Below, one piece after another: positions 1-5,503 of a DNA stretch of 7,422 nucleotides. The stretch covers positions 1 through 7,422 of the forward strand of contig JAJYDP010000238.1 in assembly GCA_021777365.1 (NCBI GenBank), written 5' to 3'. The position numbers were made by a program, and so were the translations under genes. Numbering within the stretch: the first letter of the stretch is position 1; every line of letters starts with the position of its first letter. The stretch comes from Chloroflexota bacterium (GTDB lineage Bacteria > Chloroflexota > Limnocylindria > Limnocylindrales > CSP1-4). The notes below the pieces were generated by a model that saw only the letters and a program-made list of their open reading frames with translations, was not told where the DNA came from and searched no databases.

Positions 1-303
1 CCAGCGCCGCAGGAGCGCCTCGCGTCGCTCCGGGTGCAGGTCGCGGAACCGGACCGCGCCCTCGCCCAGGAGCAGGTTCGCGGGCCGCGTGTCGACCGCC
101 CGGAGGACGCGCCGGAGGGTCCGCACATCGCGCGGGTCGGCCACCTCGGACAGGAGCGCGGCCGCCATCGTGGCGCGGCGGATGGCGCCGCCGGTGACGA
201 ACGTCTCGAAGACGGCGGCCAGTCGCGCCAGGTCGCGGGCGGACCAGTCGGGCGGCGCGACGGGCTCGCCGGGTGCCTGCGGTCCGGGACGCTCGCCCGT
301 CAT
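1..303 (-). CDS. N-terminal part of a probable GMC-type (long-chain alcohol oxidase-like) oxidoreductase, cut by the window edge
   Basis: An open frame starts with ATG at 303 and runs leftwards for 101 codons without a stop to the window edge, so only the N-terminus is visible. Its ATG shares four bases (ATGA, 300-303) with the stop of the acyl-CoA dehydrogenase gene, the usual sign of translational coupling. After a Pro/Gly-rich stretch (residues 1-19) comes an alanine-, leucine- and arginine-rich, probably helical segment with FETFVTGG (32-39) and then GAVRFRDLHPERREALL (82-98). The pattern FRDL-x-P-x-x-RE-x-x-L recalls the helical region that precedes the FAD domain in long-chain alcohol oxidase-like GMC proteins. 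The FAD-binding GxGxxG motif would lie outside the window, so the family call rests on this weak N-terminal resemblance. The reading frame itself is well supported by the overlap. A fatty alcohol or aldehyde role beside an acyl-CoA dehydrogenase is plausible but inferred. Confidence 0.5.
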   Translation of the reverse strand, partial: MTGERPGPQAPGEPVAPPDWSARDLARLAAVFETFVTGGAIRRATMAAALLSEVADPRDVRTLRRVLRAVDTRPANLLLGEGAVRFRDLHPERREALLRRW

Positions 304-1502
304 CCCCGCGCGAATCCCTGCGCCGGGACCGGCGGGCAGCGCAGCGGCCGGTCCTCGCGGTAGCCCAGCAGGTAGTCGGCCTGGATCAGGGTGTGGAGCT
401 GGCTCGTCCCCTCGTAGATGACGGCAGCCTTCGCGTTGCGCAGATAGCGCTCCACCGGGTACTCGTTCGAGTAGCCGTACGCGCCGTGGACCTGGATCGC
501 GTCGAGCGCGGAGGCCACCGCGTGCTCGGTGCAGAACCACTTCGCCAGGCTGGTCTCGCGCGTGTTGCGCAGGCCACGGTTCTTGAGGGCCGCCGCCTGC
601 CAGCAGAGGAGCCGGCCCGCCTCGATCCCCTGCCCCATCTTCGCGATCATCTGCTTGACCAGCTGGTGCTGCCCGATCTCGCGTCCGAAGGTGTGCCGCT
701 CGTGGGCGTACTTGAGCGACGCGTCCAGGCACGCCTGCGCGAGGCCGACGGCGCCGGTGGCCACCGTGTAGCGCCCCTGGTCGATGGCACTCATGGCGAT
801 CAGGAAGCCCTCCCCCTCCTCGCCGACCCGGTTCTCGACGGGGACGCGCACGTCGTCGAAGAAGAGGGTGCCGGTGTTGCCGGCGTGGATCCCCATCTTG
901 CCGTGGATGGTCCCGGTGCTGAACCCGGGCATGCCGCGCTCCACGATGAACGCGGTGATCCCGCGGTGCCCCAGCGCGCGGTCGAGCGTCGCGAAGACCA
1001 GGAAGTGGTCCGCGACGTCCGCGAGGCTGATCCAGATCTTGGAGCCGTTGAGGACGTACGAGTCGCCGTCGCGGCGGGCGCTGGTCTGGAGGCCGGCCGC
1101 GTCGGTGCCGACCCCGGGCTCGGTGAGCCCGAACGTCGCGATCTTCTCGCCGCGCGCCTGCGGCACCAGGTACCGCCGTTTCTGGTCCTCGGTCCCCCAC
1201 TGCAGGAGCGTCAGCGAGTTGAGCCCGACGTGGACGCTCATGATCACGCGGAAGGCGGTGTCGGCCCGCTCGAGCTCCTCGCAGAGGAGCCCCAGGCTCA
1301 CGTAGTCGAGCCCGGCGCCGCCGTACGTGTCGGGGACCGGCGCGCCCAGGAACCCGAGCTCGCCCATCTTCCCGAAGACCTCGCGGTGCACCTCCCCGCG
1401 CGCGTCCCAGTCGCGGATATACGGCAGGATCTCCGCCTCGGTGAACTCGCGGGCGCTCCGGCGGACCAGCCGCTGCTCCTGCGTCAACTCCAGGTCGATC
1501 AC
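300..1502 (-). CDS. Acyl-CoA dehydrogenase, FAD-dependent
   Basis: This 400-residue protein has the normal length and motif order of soluble acyl-CoA dehydrogenases, which oxidise an acyl-CoA to the trans-2-enoyl-CoA and pass electrons to electron-transfer flavoprotein. The N-terminal helical domain covers about 6-118. FGLTEPGVGTDA (124-135) is the FAD/substrate signature at the start of the beta domain. RHTFGREIGQHQ (269-280) is the conserved FAD-contact segment of the C-terminal domain. Further on, VHGAYGYSNEYPVERYLRNA (338-357) and IYEGTSQ (362-368) form the second family signature, with Glu364 at the place of the catalytic base of medium- and short-chain enzymes. The start is GTG at 1502, with AGGAGG 10 nt upstream. 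The nearby ATG at 1512 is out of frame. The stop overlaps the next gene by 4 nt. Chain length or branching of the substrate cannot be read from the sequence. The gene probably has no link to arabinose use. Confidence 0.95.
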   Translation of the reverse strand: MIDLELTQEQRLVRRSAREFTEAEILPYIRDWDARGEVHREVFGKMGELGFLGAPVPDTYGGAGLDYVSLGLLCEELERADTAFRVIMSVHVGLNSLTLLQWGTEDQKRRYLVPQARGEKIATFGLTEPGVGTDAAGLQTSARRDGDSYVLNGSKIWISLADVADHFLVFATLDRALGHRGITAFIVERGMPGFSTGTIHGKMGIHAGNTGTLFFDDVRVPVENRVGEEGEGFLIAMSAIDQGRYTVATGAVGLAQACLDASLKYAHERHTFGREIGQHQLVKQMIAKMGQGIEAGRLLCWQAAALKNRGLRNTRETSLAKWFCTEHAVASALDAIQVHGAYGYSNEYPVERYLRNAKAAVIYEGTSQLHTLIQADYLLGYREDRPLRCPPVPAQGFARG

Positions 1503-1512
1503 GGGCGGGCAT

Positions 1513-1518
1513 CCTCCT
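1513..1518 (-). promoter_or_regulatory. Shine-Dalgarno site of the acyl-CoA dehydrogenase gene
   Basis: AGGAGG on the minus strand lies 10 nt before the GTG at 1502. It supports this non-ATG start. The ATG that directly abuts the site is in another frame. Confidence 0.7.
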
Positions 1519-1574
1519 GCTCGGGCGAGGGTGGCGTTGGGGCGAAGAGCACCTGGATCGGAGGCCGTGCCGTC

Positions 1575-1580
1575 ATTCTA
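1575..1580 (-). promoter_or_regulatory. Possible -10 element for the acyl-CoA dehydrogenase unit
   Basis: TAGAAT (minus strand) is a five-of-six match to the sigma-70 -10 hexamer in an otherwise GC-rich stretch, about 57 nt before the Shine-Dalgarno site. No good -35 hexamer stands 16-18 nt upstream, so the call is tentative. A promoter somewhere in 1503-1742 is expected because the gap to araD is wide and functions differ on either side. Confidence 0.3.
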
Positions 1581-1609
1581 TTGGGTGCACGAAAGCGATC
1601 GGCGGCGCG

Positions 1610-1632
1610 GGTCCCACGGGCCCCGGGGGACC
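1610..1632. other. Inverted repeat in the araD/acyl-CoA dehydrogenase gap
   Basis: GGTCCC (1610-1615) and GGGACC (1627-1632) form a perfect 6-bp stem around an 11-nt GC-rich loop. No T-run follows on either strand, so it is not a textbook intrinsic terminator. It lies between araD and the possible -10 element. Confidence 0.3.
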
Positions 1633-1682
1633 TGATGGCACTGGTCCGGCTGGGCGTTGCCGACCAGGTGGTGGACCACCCC

Positions 1683-1740
1683 GCCACGGCCGACGCTTCG
1701 TGGCCCGCGTCCGTACGGCTCGGCTGGCACGTGGGGACGC
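1683..1740 (-). terminator. Two stem-loops directly after araD, probable 3' end of the arabinose transcript
   Basis: Two perfect 6-bp stems follow the araD stop codon. The first, GCGTCC (1707-1712) with GGACGC (1735-1740), begins 2 nt past the stop and has the palindrome CCGTACGG (1711-1718) overlapping its left arm. The second, GCCACG (1683-1688) with CGTGGC (1699-1704), has a 10-nt loop. Neither is followed by a U-run, so they could be transcript-end or RNA-protecting structures, or a factor-dependent terminator region. The rest of the 240-nt gap (1503-1742) holds no supported gene. Confidence 0.35.
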
Positions 1741-1742
1741 TG

Positions 1743-2468
1743 TCAGCCGCGCCGGTCGAGCGTCGACCTCGGCTGACCGTAGTAGGCGCCCGGACCGTGC
1801 TTGCGGGTGAAGTGCCTGTCCAGGAGAGAGCGCGGGATCGGGCCGGTCTCCGGCGCGAGCGCCACGGTGTGGATCGCCATCCACGCGACGTGCTCGAGCG
1901 CGATGGCGTTGACGATGGCCTCCTCGGGGGTGGCGCCCCAGGCGAACGGCCCGTGGTCGGCATCCAGGCAGGCGGGTACCTCGGACGGGTCGATCCCTCC
2001 CTCGGTGAACCGCTCGACGATGACCCGGCCGGTGTTGAGCTCGTAGTCGGCGGCGATCTCCTCGTCCGTGAGCAGGCGCGTGACGGGAACGGGTCCGTGG
2101 AAGTGGTCGGCGTGCGTGGTCCCCAGGCACGGGATCTCGCGGCGCGCCTGGGCCCACGCCGTGGCGTGCGCCGAGTGCGTGTGGATCACGCCGCCGACCG
2201 TCGGGAAGCTGCGGTACAGGACGAGGTGCGTGGGCGTGTCCGAGGACGGGCGCGCGGCGCCTTCCACGACCCGACCATCGTCCAGGGACACGAGGACGAT
2301 GTCCTCGGGACGGAGCGTGGCGTAGTCCACGCCGCTCGGCTTGATCGCGACGAGGCCGTCAGCGCGATCGATGCCGCTGGCGTTGCCGAACGAGAGCACC
2401 ACCAGGCCCGCCTCGACGAGGCGACGGTTCGTCGCGCAGACGCGCTCTCTCAGCTCCGCGTGTCGCAT
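1743..2468 (-). CDS. araD: L-ribulose-5-phosphate 4-epimerase AraD
   Basis: AraD converts L-ribulose 5-phosphate to D-xylulose 5-phosphate, the last step of bacterial arabinose catabolism, using a divalent metal (zinc in E. coli). The 241 residues match the family's length of about 230 and keep its residues with an offset of one from E. coli numbering. These are GNASG (28-32) and KPSG (43-46) for phosphate binding, Asp77, HTH with His96 and His98, and His172 as metal site residues, Asp121 as the likely acid/base, and Tyr230 in the C-terminal motif KHGPGAYYGQ (223-232). The ATG at 2468 has AGGAGG 6 nt upstream (2475-2480). The gene starts 33 nt after the kinase stop and is the last gene of the unit, followed by stem-loops. 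Related class II aldolases (fuculose-phosphate aldolase) lack this C-terminal tyrosine motif, so the call is firm. The neighbouring araA supports it. Confidence 0.96.
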   Translation of the reverse strand: MRHAELRERVCATNRRLVEAGLVVLSFGNASGIDRADGLVAIKPSGVDYATLRPEDIVLVSLDDGRVVEGAARPSSDTPTHLVLYRSFPTVGGVIHTHSAHATAWAQARREIPCLGTTHADHFHGPVPVTRLLTDEEIAADYELNTGRVIVERFTEGGIDPSEVPACLDADHGPFAWGATPEEAIVNAIALEHVAWMAIHTVALAPETGPIPRSLLDRHFTRKHGPGAYYGQPRSTLDRRG

Positions 2469-2501
2469 CTCGATCCTCCTGCCATCCTCCCCTGCGAACG
2501 T

Positions 2502-4106
2502 TCACCTCAGCGCCTTCACCGCCTCACGCTCGATGGCGAGCCCCTTCGCGTGGCGCTCGAAGAACGCGGCGAATCCCTGCACGTCGCGCGGATCGGGCTG
2601 GACGGGCCTGCCGATGCTGCCGGCGATCCGCTCGTCGAGGTAGTCGGGCAGCGACTGGCCGACGTCTGCTCGGAGCATGTAGGCGGCCAGCACGGCCATG
2701 CCCCAGGCCCCGCCCTCGCCGGCGGTGGCGGGGATGCTGACGGGGACGTTGAGCGCGGCGGCCATCATGCGCTGCCCGGTGTCGCCACCCTTGAAGAATC
2801 CGCCGTGGCCGCGGATCTCCTCGATGGCCACCCCCTCCTGCTCGGTGAGGATGTCCATGCCGGTCCGCAATGCACAGAGCGAGGCGTAGTACATCGCCCG
2901 CACGAAGTTCTCCAGGGTGAACCGGCTGTCCTGGTTCCGCGCGAAGAGTGGCCGGCCCTCGGTGAAGCCGGTCAGGTGCTCACCGGAGACATAGTTGATG
3001 GACAGCAGCCCGCCGGCGTCCGGATCGCCCCGCACCGCCAGCGGCAGCAGCCTGCCGTAGAGGTCCTCCGACCGCGCGTCGGCCCCGAGAGCTTGGCCCA
3101 CCTGGCCGAAGAGGGCGATCCAGGCATCGATATCGGAGGACCCGTTGTTGGAGTGAACCATGCCCACGGGCTTGCCGTCGGGCGTGACCACGATGTCGAT
3201 CTCCTCGTGGACCCGCGACAGACTCTTCTCCAGCACGATCATCGCGAATACCGAGGTGCCCGCGGAGACATTCCCCGAGCGCGGGCGTACGGCGTTGGTG
3301 GCGACCATGCCCGTCCCCGCGTCGCCCTCGGGGGGACACAGGGGGATGCCGGCCGGGAGCCTGCCCGACGGGTCGAGCAGCCTCGCGCCCTCGGCGGTGA
3401 GCGTCCCGGCCGGGTGGCCCGCGGGCAGGACGGCGGGGAGGATGTCCCGGAGCCTCCAGCCCAGCCGGCGCGGCGCGACAACATCGTCGAACTTCGCCAT
3501 CCGCGCGGCGTCCCAGTCACCGCTGCGCGGGTCGATGGGGAACATGCCCGAGGCCTCTCCCACGCCCATCGCGCGCTCGCCGGTGAGCTTCCAGTGGGCG
3601 TACCCGGCCAGCGTGGTGAGGTGGGCGATCCGTGGCACGTGCGGCTGCTCTTCCAGGATCGACTGGTACAGGTGGGCAATGCTCCAGCGCTGCGGCACGG
3701 CGAAGTCGAGGAGCGGGGTCAGCTCGGCGCAGGCCCTGCCGGTGATGTTGTTCCGCCACGTACGGAACGGCACCAGCAGCCTCCCTTCGACGTCCAGGGG
3801 CACGTACCCGTGCATCATTCCGCTGAGACCCATGGCCGCGACGGTCGGCAACTCCACGGAATAGCGGGTGCGTACGTCCTGGACGAGCGACCCGTAGCAG
3901 GCGGCCAGGCCCCTCCAGACGTCCTCCATGTCGTACGTCCAGACGCCGTCCCGGAGCTGGTTCTCCCAGGCATGCGTGCCCGACGCCAGCGGCGTCGTGT
4001 CGGGCGCGATGAGAGACGCCTTGATGCGGGTCGAGCCGAGCTCGATCCCGAGGATTGCGCCGCCCGACTGGATCAGTTCCACCGCACTACGCCGTTGCTG
4101 GTTCAC
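2502..4106 (-). CDS. FGGY-family carbohydrate kinase, predicted L-ribulokinase (AraK-like rather than AraB)
   Basis: This ATP-dependent sugar kinase probably phosphorylates L-ribulose, the step between AraA and AraD that no other gene here supplies. The GTG at 4106 has AGGAGG 5 nt upstream and gives 534 residues, normal for FGGY kinases. The frame stays open further upstream, but only as an overlap with the regulator gene. The first ATP/phosphate motif reads [11 protein letters not shown] (20-30), with Glu22 where most FGGY kinases have Asp. MMHGY (97-101) and FRTWRNN (114-120) look like substrate-side motifs. [15 protein letters not shown] (257-271) carries Asp262 at the expected place of the catalytic base. 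[12 protein letters not shown] (278-289) is the second phosphate motif, and GHGGFFKGG (433-441) with GEGGAWGMA (463-471) the adenosine side. From memory it resembles proteins annotated as xylulokinase or ATPase in Firmicutes and Bifidobacterium arabinose operons, including the ribulokinase called AraK in Clostridium acetobutylicum. Xylulokinase activity is the main alternative. Confidence 0.88.
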   Translation of the reverse strand: MNQQRRSAVELIQSGGAILGIELGSTRIKASLIAPDTTPLASGTHAWENQLRDGVWTYDMEDVWRGLAACYGSLVQDVRTRYSVELPTVAAMGLSGMMHGYVPLDVEGRLLVPFRTWRNNITGRACAELTPLLDFAVPQRWSIAHLYQSILEEQPHVPRIAHLTTLAGYAHWKLTGERAMGVGEASGMFPIDPRSGDWDAARMAKFDDVVAPRRLGWRLRDILPAVLPAGHPAGTLTAEGARLLDPSGRLPAGIPLCPPEGDAGTGMVATNAVRPRSGNVSAGTSVFAMIVLEKSLSRVHEEIDIVVTPDGKPVGMVHSNNGSSDIDAWIALFGQVGQALGADARSEDLYGRLLPLAVRGDPDAGGLLSINYVSGEHLTGFTEGRPLFARNQDSRFTLENFVRAMYYASLCALRTGMDILTEQEGVAIEEIRGHGGFFKGGDTGQRMMAAALNVPVSIPATAGEGGAWGMAVLAAYMLRADVGQSLPDYLDERIAGSIGRPVQPDPRDVQGFAAFFERHAKGLAIEREAVKALR

Positions 4107-4111
4107 CGGAT

Positions 4112-4117
4112 CCTCCT
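4112..4117 (-). promoter_or_regulatory. Shine-Dalgarno site that fixes the kinase start
   Basis: AGGAGG on the minus strand lies 5 nt before the GTG at 4106. It favours this start over in-frame codons further upstream, which would overlap the regulator's coding region and add a low-complexity Arg-rich N-terminus not expected in FGGY kinases. Confidence 0.8.
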
Positions 4118-4161
4118 CGGCTCGTGCCGGCCGTGCGCGCCGCCGGCTCAGCGGCCCGTCG

Positions 4162-5259
4162 TCATCTCGCCGCCCCTTCGCCGCCTCGGCGCCCCGGCAC
4201 CGGCCCCGACGACCCCCGGACGACAAGCGACGGCCGAAGCACCAGCGCGAGCTCGGCCTCGGCGACGGAAGCGCCGTCTTCATCCAGGACGAACCGAATT
4301 GCCGAGGCCACCATCTCGCCCAGCGGCATGCGGATGGTGGTCAGCGCCGGCACCGTGCAGGATGACAGCGAGATGTCGTCGAAGCCGACGATCGAAACGT
4401 CCTCGGGCACGCGCCGCCCCTCGCGGTACGCGCCGTGCAGCGCACCGATCGCCTGCACGTCCGTCGAGGCCACCACCGCGGTCGGGGGTCGGGGCAGGCT
4501 CATCAGCCGGGCAAGAGCGATCGCGGCCTCGGCCGGATCGTTCGGCGCGTACTGGATATACCCGTCCGGCAGCCGGATGCCCCGCTGTGTCAGATAGTCG
4601 ACGAAGGCCGCCTGGCGTTCGTGGATATCCCCGAGTGATCGCCCGGCGATGAACGCCACGTCCCGATGGCCGAGGTCCCACAGGTGGTCGAGTGCGGCGA
4701 TGACCCCGGCGCGATTGTCCACGTTGACGCTCGCGATGTGTGGCAGGGCCGTTCCCTGCCACAGCGCGACCACCGGCACGTGCGTCTCTCGAAGATCCTC
4801 GAGCAGACGCGGCTGCTCGCTCGTGTCACCCAGCAGCATGATCGCGTCGACGTGGCGGGTTTCCAGCACGGCCCGGAGGGCGATCGCCTCGTCCGCGCGA
4901 CCGTGCGCGTGACCCAGCACCACGTTGTACCCGCGGGCCCGCGCCTCCACCGAGATCGCGTCTATGGCGCCCGCGAAGAACGGGTCGGTGATCTCCCGCA
5001 CGATCACCCCCAGCAGCATCGTGCTCGCCCCGCGCAGGCCACGCGCGAGCGGGTTGGGCCGGTAGCCAAGACGACCGGAGACGGCCATGACCCTTGCGCG
5101 GGTCGCCGGTGCGATCGGGATGGCCGATTCGGCCCCGCTCAGCACGCGCGACACGGTGCTCTGGGAAACGCCCGCGGCCTCGGCGATGTCTCGCATCGTC
5201 ACGATGCGCGTGGATCCCAGCGACCGAGCTCCTCGCTTCGCCTCACCCCCACCACTCAA
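4162..5259 (-). CDS. LacI-family transcriptional regulator of the arabinose genes
   Basis: The protein binds DNA through an N-terminal helix-turn-helix and a sugar through a periplasmic-binding-protein-like domain. From the preferred start it has 365 residues. The helix-turn-helix is [20 protein letters not shown] (22-41). Gln33, Ser34 and Arg38 fall at the positions that set operator choice in LacI (Tyr17, Gln18, Arg22). The hinge [12 protein letters not shown] (66-77) keeps the leucine (75) that in LacI and PurR inserts at a central CpG of the operator. The effector domain follows from about 81, with VSIVGFDDI typical of its end. TTG at 5259 is chosen because GGGAGG lies 6 nt upstream. This leaves about 21 extra residues before the helix-turn-helix. 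A shorter GTG start at residue 20 is possible but has a poor ribosome site. As first gene of the lacI-kinase-araD unit and divergent to araA, it probably controls both and itself. The effector is unknown; arabinose or an intermediate is inferred. Confidence 0.93.
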   Translation of the reverse strand: MSGGGEAKRGARSLGSTRIVTMRDIAEAAGVSQSTVSRVLSGAESAIPIAPATRARVMAVSGRLGYRPNPLARGLRGASTMLLGVIVREITDPFFAGAIDAISVEARARGYNVVLGHAHGRADEAIALRAVLETRHVDAIMLLGDTSEQPRLLEDLRETHVPVVALWQGTALPHIASVNVDNRAGVIAALDHLWDLGHRDVAFIAGRSLGDIHERQAAFVDYLTQRGIRLPDGYIQYAPNDPAEAAIALARLMSLPRPPTAVVASTDVQAIGALHGAYREGRRVPEDVSIVGFDDISLSSCTVPALTTIRMPLGEMVASAIRFVLDEDGASVAEAELALVLRPSLVVRGSSGPVPGRRGGEGAAR

Positions 5260-5265
5260 CGTCGA

Positions 5266-5271
5266 CCTCCC
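5266..5271 (-). promoter_or_regulatory. Shine-Dalgarno site that decides the TTG start of the regulator
   Basis: GGGAGG on the minus strand is 6 nt before TTG at 5259. In-frame ATG codons further upstream (for example at 5298) fall inside the promoter elements and would add unrelated residues. A GTG at residue 20 lacks a comparable site. Confidence 0.6.
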
Positions 5272-5295
5272 TCGTCCCCCGGCGGTGCCGAGAAG

Positions 5296-5323
5296 CATTG
5301 ACAGCATACCATTGACCGCATAG
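5296..5323. repeat. Tandem 14-nt direct repeat in the divergent promoter region, candidate regulator site
   Basis: CATTGACAGCATAC (5296-5309) is followed at once by CATTGACCGCATAG (5310-5323), 12 of 14 positions identical. The first copy contains the araA -35 hexamer and the regulator's -10 hexamer. The second fills the araA promoter spacer. A protein bound here would block both promoters. It is a direct rather than inverted repeat, which is not the usual LacI-family operator form. Confidence 0.55.
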
Positions 5324-5326
5324 GAT
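5298..5326 (+). promoter_or_regulatory. Sigma-70-type promoter for araA
   Basis: TTGACA (5298-5303) is a perfect -35 hexamer. It is separated by exactly 17 nt from TAGGAT (5321-5326), which matches four of six positions of the -10 consensus. Transcription would start near 5333, leaving a leader of about 170 nt before the araA GTG. The AT-rich patch stands out in GC-rich surroundings. Confidence 0.7.
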
Positions 5327-5331
5327 TGCAT
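5303..5331 (-). promoter_or_regulatory. Probable promoter for the regulator-kinase-araD unit
   Basis: On the minus strand TGGTATGCT (5311 down to 5303) is an extended -10 element (TGn plus TATGCT). A weak -35, ATGCAA (5331 down to 5326), lies 17 nt upstream. The start would be near 5296, giving a short leader of about 37 nt to the TTG at 5259. The -10 overlaps the -35 of the araA promoter by one base and shares its repeat, so the two promoters overlap back to back. Confidence 0.45.
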
Positions 5332-5362
5332 CCGGTCGGTTCCGTCGTGAGTCGTCGACCGG
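5332..5362. other. Inverted repeat at the predicted 5' end of the araA transcript
   Basis: CCGGTCG (5332-5338) and CGACCGG (5356-5362) are perfect reverse complements separated by 17 nt. The pair starts at the predicted transcription start, so it can be a 5' stem-loop of the RNA or a pair of protein half-sites. A third GACCG copy lies at 5314-5318, within the direct repeat. Confidence 0.4.
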
Positions 5363-5371
5363 TGCGGTGTC

Positions 5372-5385
5372 GCGGGTCTGCCCGC
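5372..5385 (+). other. Leader hairpin 1 of araA
   Basis: GCGGG and CCCGC form a perfect 5-bp stem closed by the tetraloop TCTG. It lies in the untranslated leader between the predicted start near 5333 and the araA GTG. Confidence 0.35.
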
Positions 5386-5390
5386 AGGCC

Positions 5391-5424
5391 GCCACGGCCA
5401 CCGCGGCGCCCGGCCACGGCCACC
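5391..5424 (+). repeat. Perfect 12-nt direct repeat in the araA leader
   Basis: GCCACGGCCACC occurs at 5391-5402 and again at 5413-5424, 22 nt from start to start. The right half of each copy (GCCACC) can pair with GGTGGC at 5431-5436, so the copies could compete for one partner. Confidence 0.6.
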
Positions 5425-5436
5425 CGCCTCGGTGGC
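5419..5436 (+). other. Leader hairpin 2 of araA
   Basis: GCCACC (5419-5424) and GGTGGC (5431-5436) make a perfect 6-bp stem with a 6-nt loop. A purine-rich run (5438-5460) follows. Confidence 0.4.
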
Positions 5437-5458
5437 ACAGGGGGGGAGCGGAGGCAGG

Positions 5459-5477
5459 GGCGCCTGCTGCAGGCGCC
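5459..5477 (+). other. Strong leader hairpin 3, just upstream of the araA ribosome site
   Basis: GGCGCCTG (5459-5466) and CAGGCGCC (5470-5477) form a perfect 8-bp stem with a 3-nt loop. It ends 14 nt before the GGGGA ribosome site and 26 nt before the GTG. No T-run follows, so it is not a standard terminator. It could protect the RNA, affect ribosome access or be chance in GC-rich DNA. Confidence 0.5.
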
Positions 5478-5491
5478 ACGCGCAGGGGTTC

Positions 5492-5496
5492 GGGGA
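5492..5496 (+). promoter_or_regulatory. Shine-Dalgarno site of araA
   Basis: GGGGA is 7 nt before GTG at 5504. The start gives a protein whose beginning aligns with known AraA. The in-frame GTG at 5432 has no ribosome site and would add 24 residues unlike the family. Confidence 0.6.
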
Positions 5497-5503
5497 CGGC
5501 ATC

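Noticed and set aside
34..421. Plus-strand frames at the left end
   Set aside because: They are antisense to the partial gene that overlaps the acyl-CoA dehydrogenase stop by ATGA. The minus-strand reading has the better gene structure.
1499..2157. Minus-strand frames crossing the gap between araD and the acyl-CoA dehydrogenase gene
   Set aside because: They are Arg/Pro/Ser-rich, overlap araD out of frame or run through the hairpins, and have no family resemblance. The gap is better read as non-coding.
4107..4283. An upstream ATG start for the kinase at 4283
   Set aside because: It would overlap the regulator's coding end by about 120 nt and add an Arg-rich tail. The GTG at 4106 has a strong Shine-Dalgarno site and fits the family.
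273..4652. A 4380-nt open frame on the plus strand, antisense to three and a half genes
   Set aside because: It runs codon-for-codon opposite the acyl-CoA dehydrogenase, araD and kinase genes, which all share one phase. It stays open only because those genes use no TTA, CTA or TCA codons, as expected at this G+C. The translation is low-complexity (Arg, Val, Gly, Asp, Leu) with no recognisable domain, while the minus-strand proteins are clear family members.
5432..5503. An upstream GTG start for araA at 5432
   Set aside because: It has no ribosome site, falls in hairpin-rich leader, and would add 24 Gly/Arg/Cys-rich residues absent from known AraA. GTG at 5504 gives the usual length and numbering.
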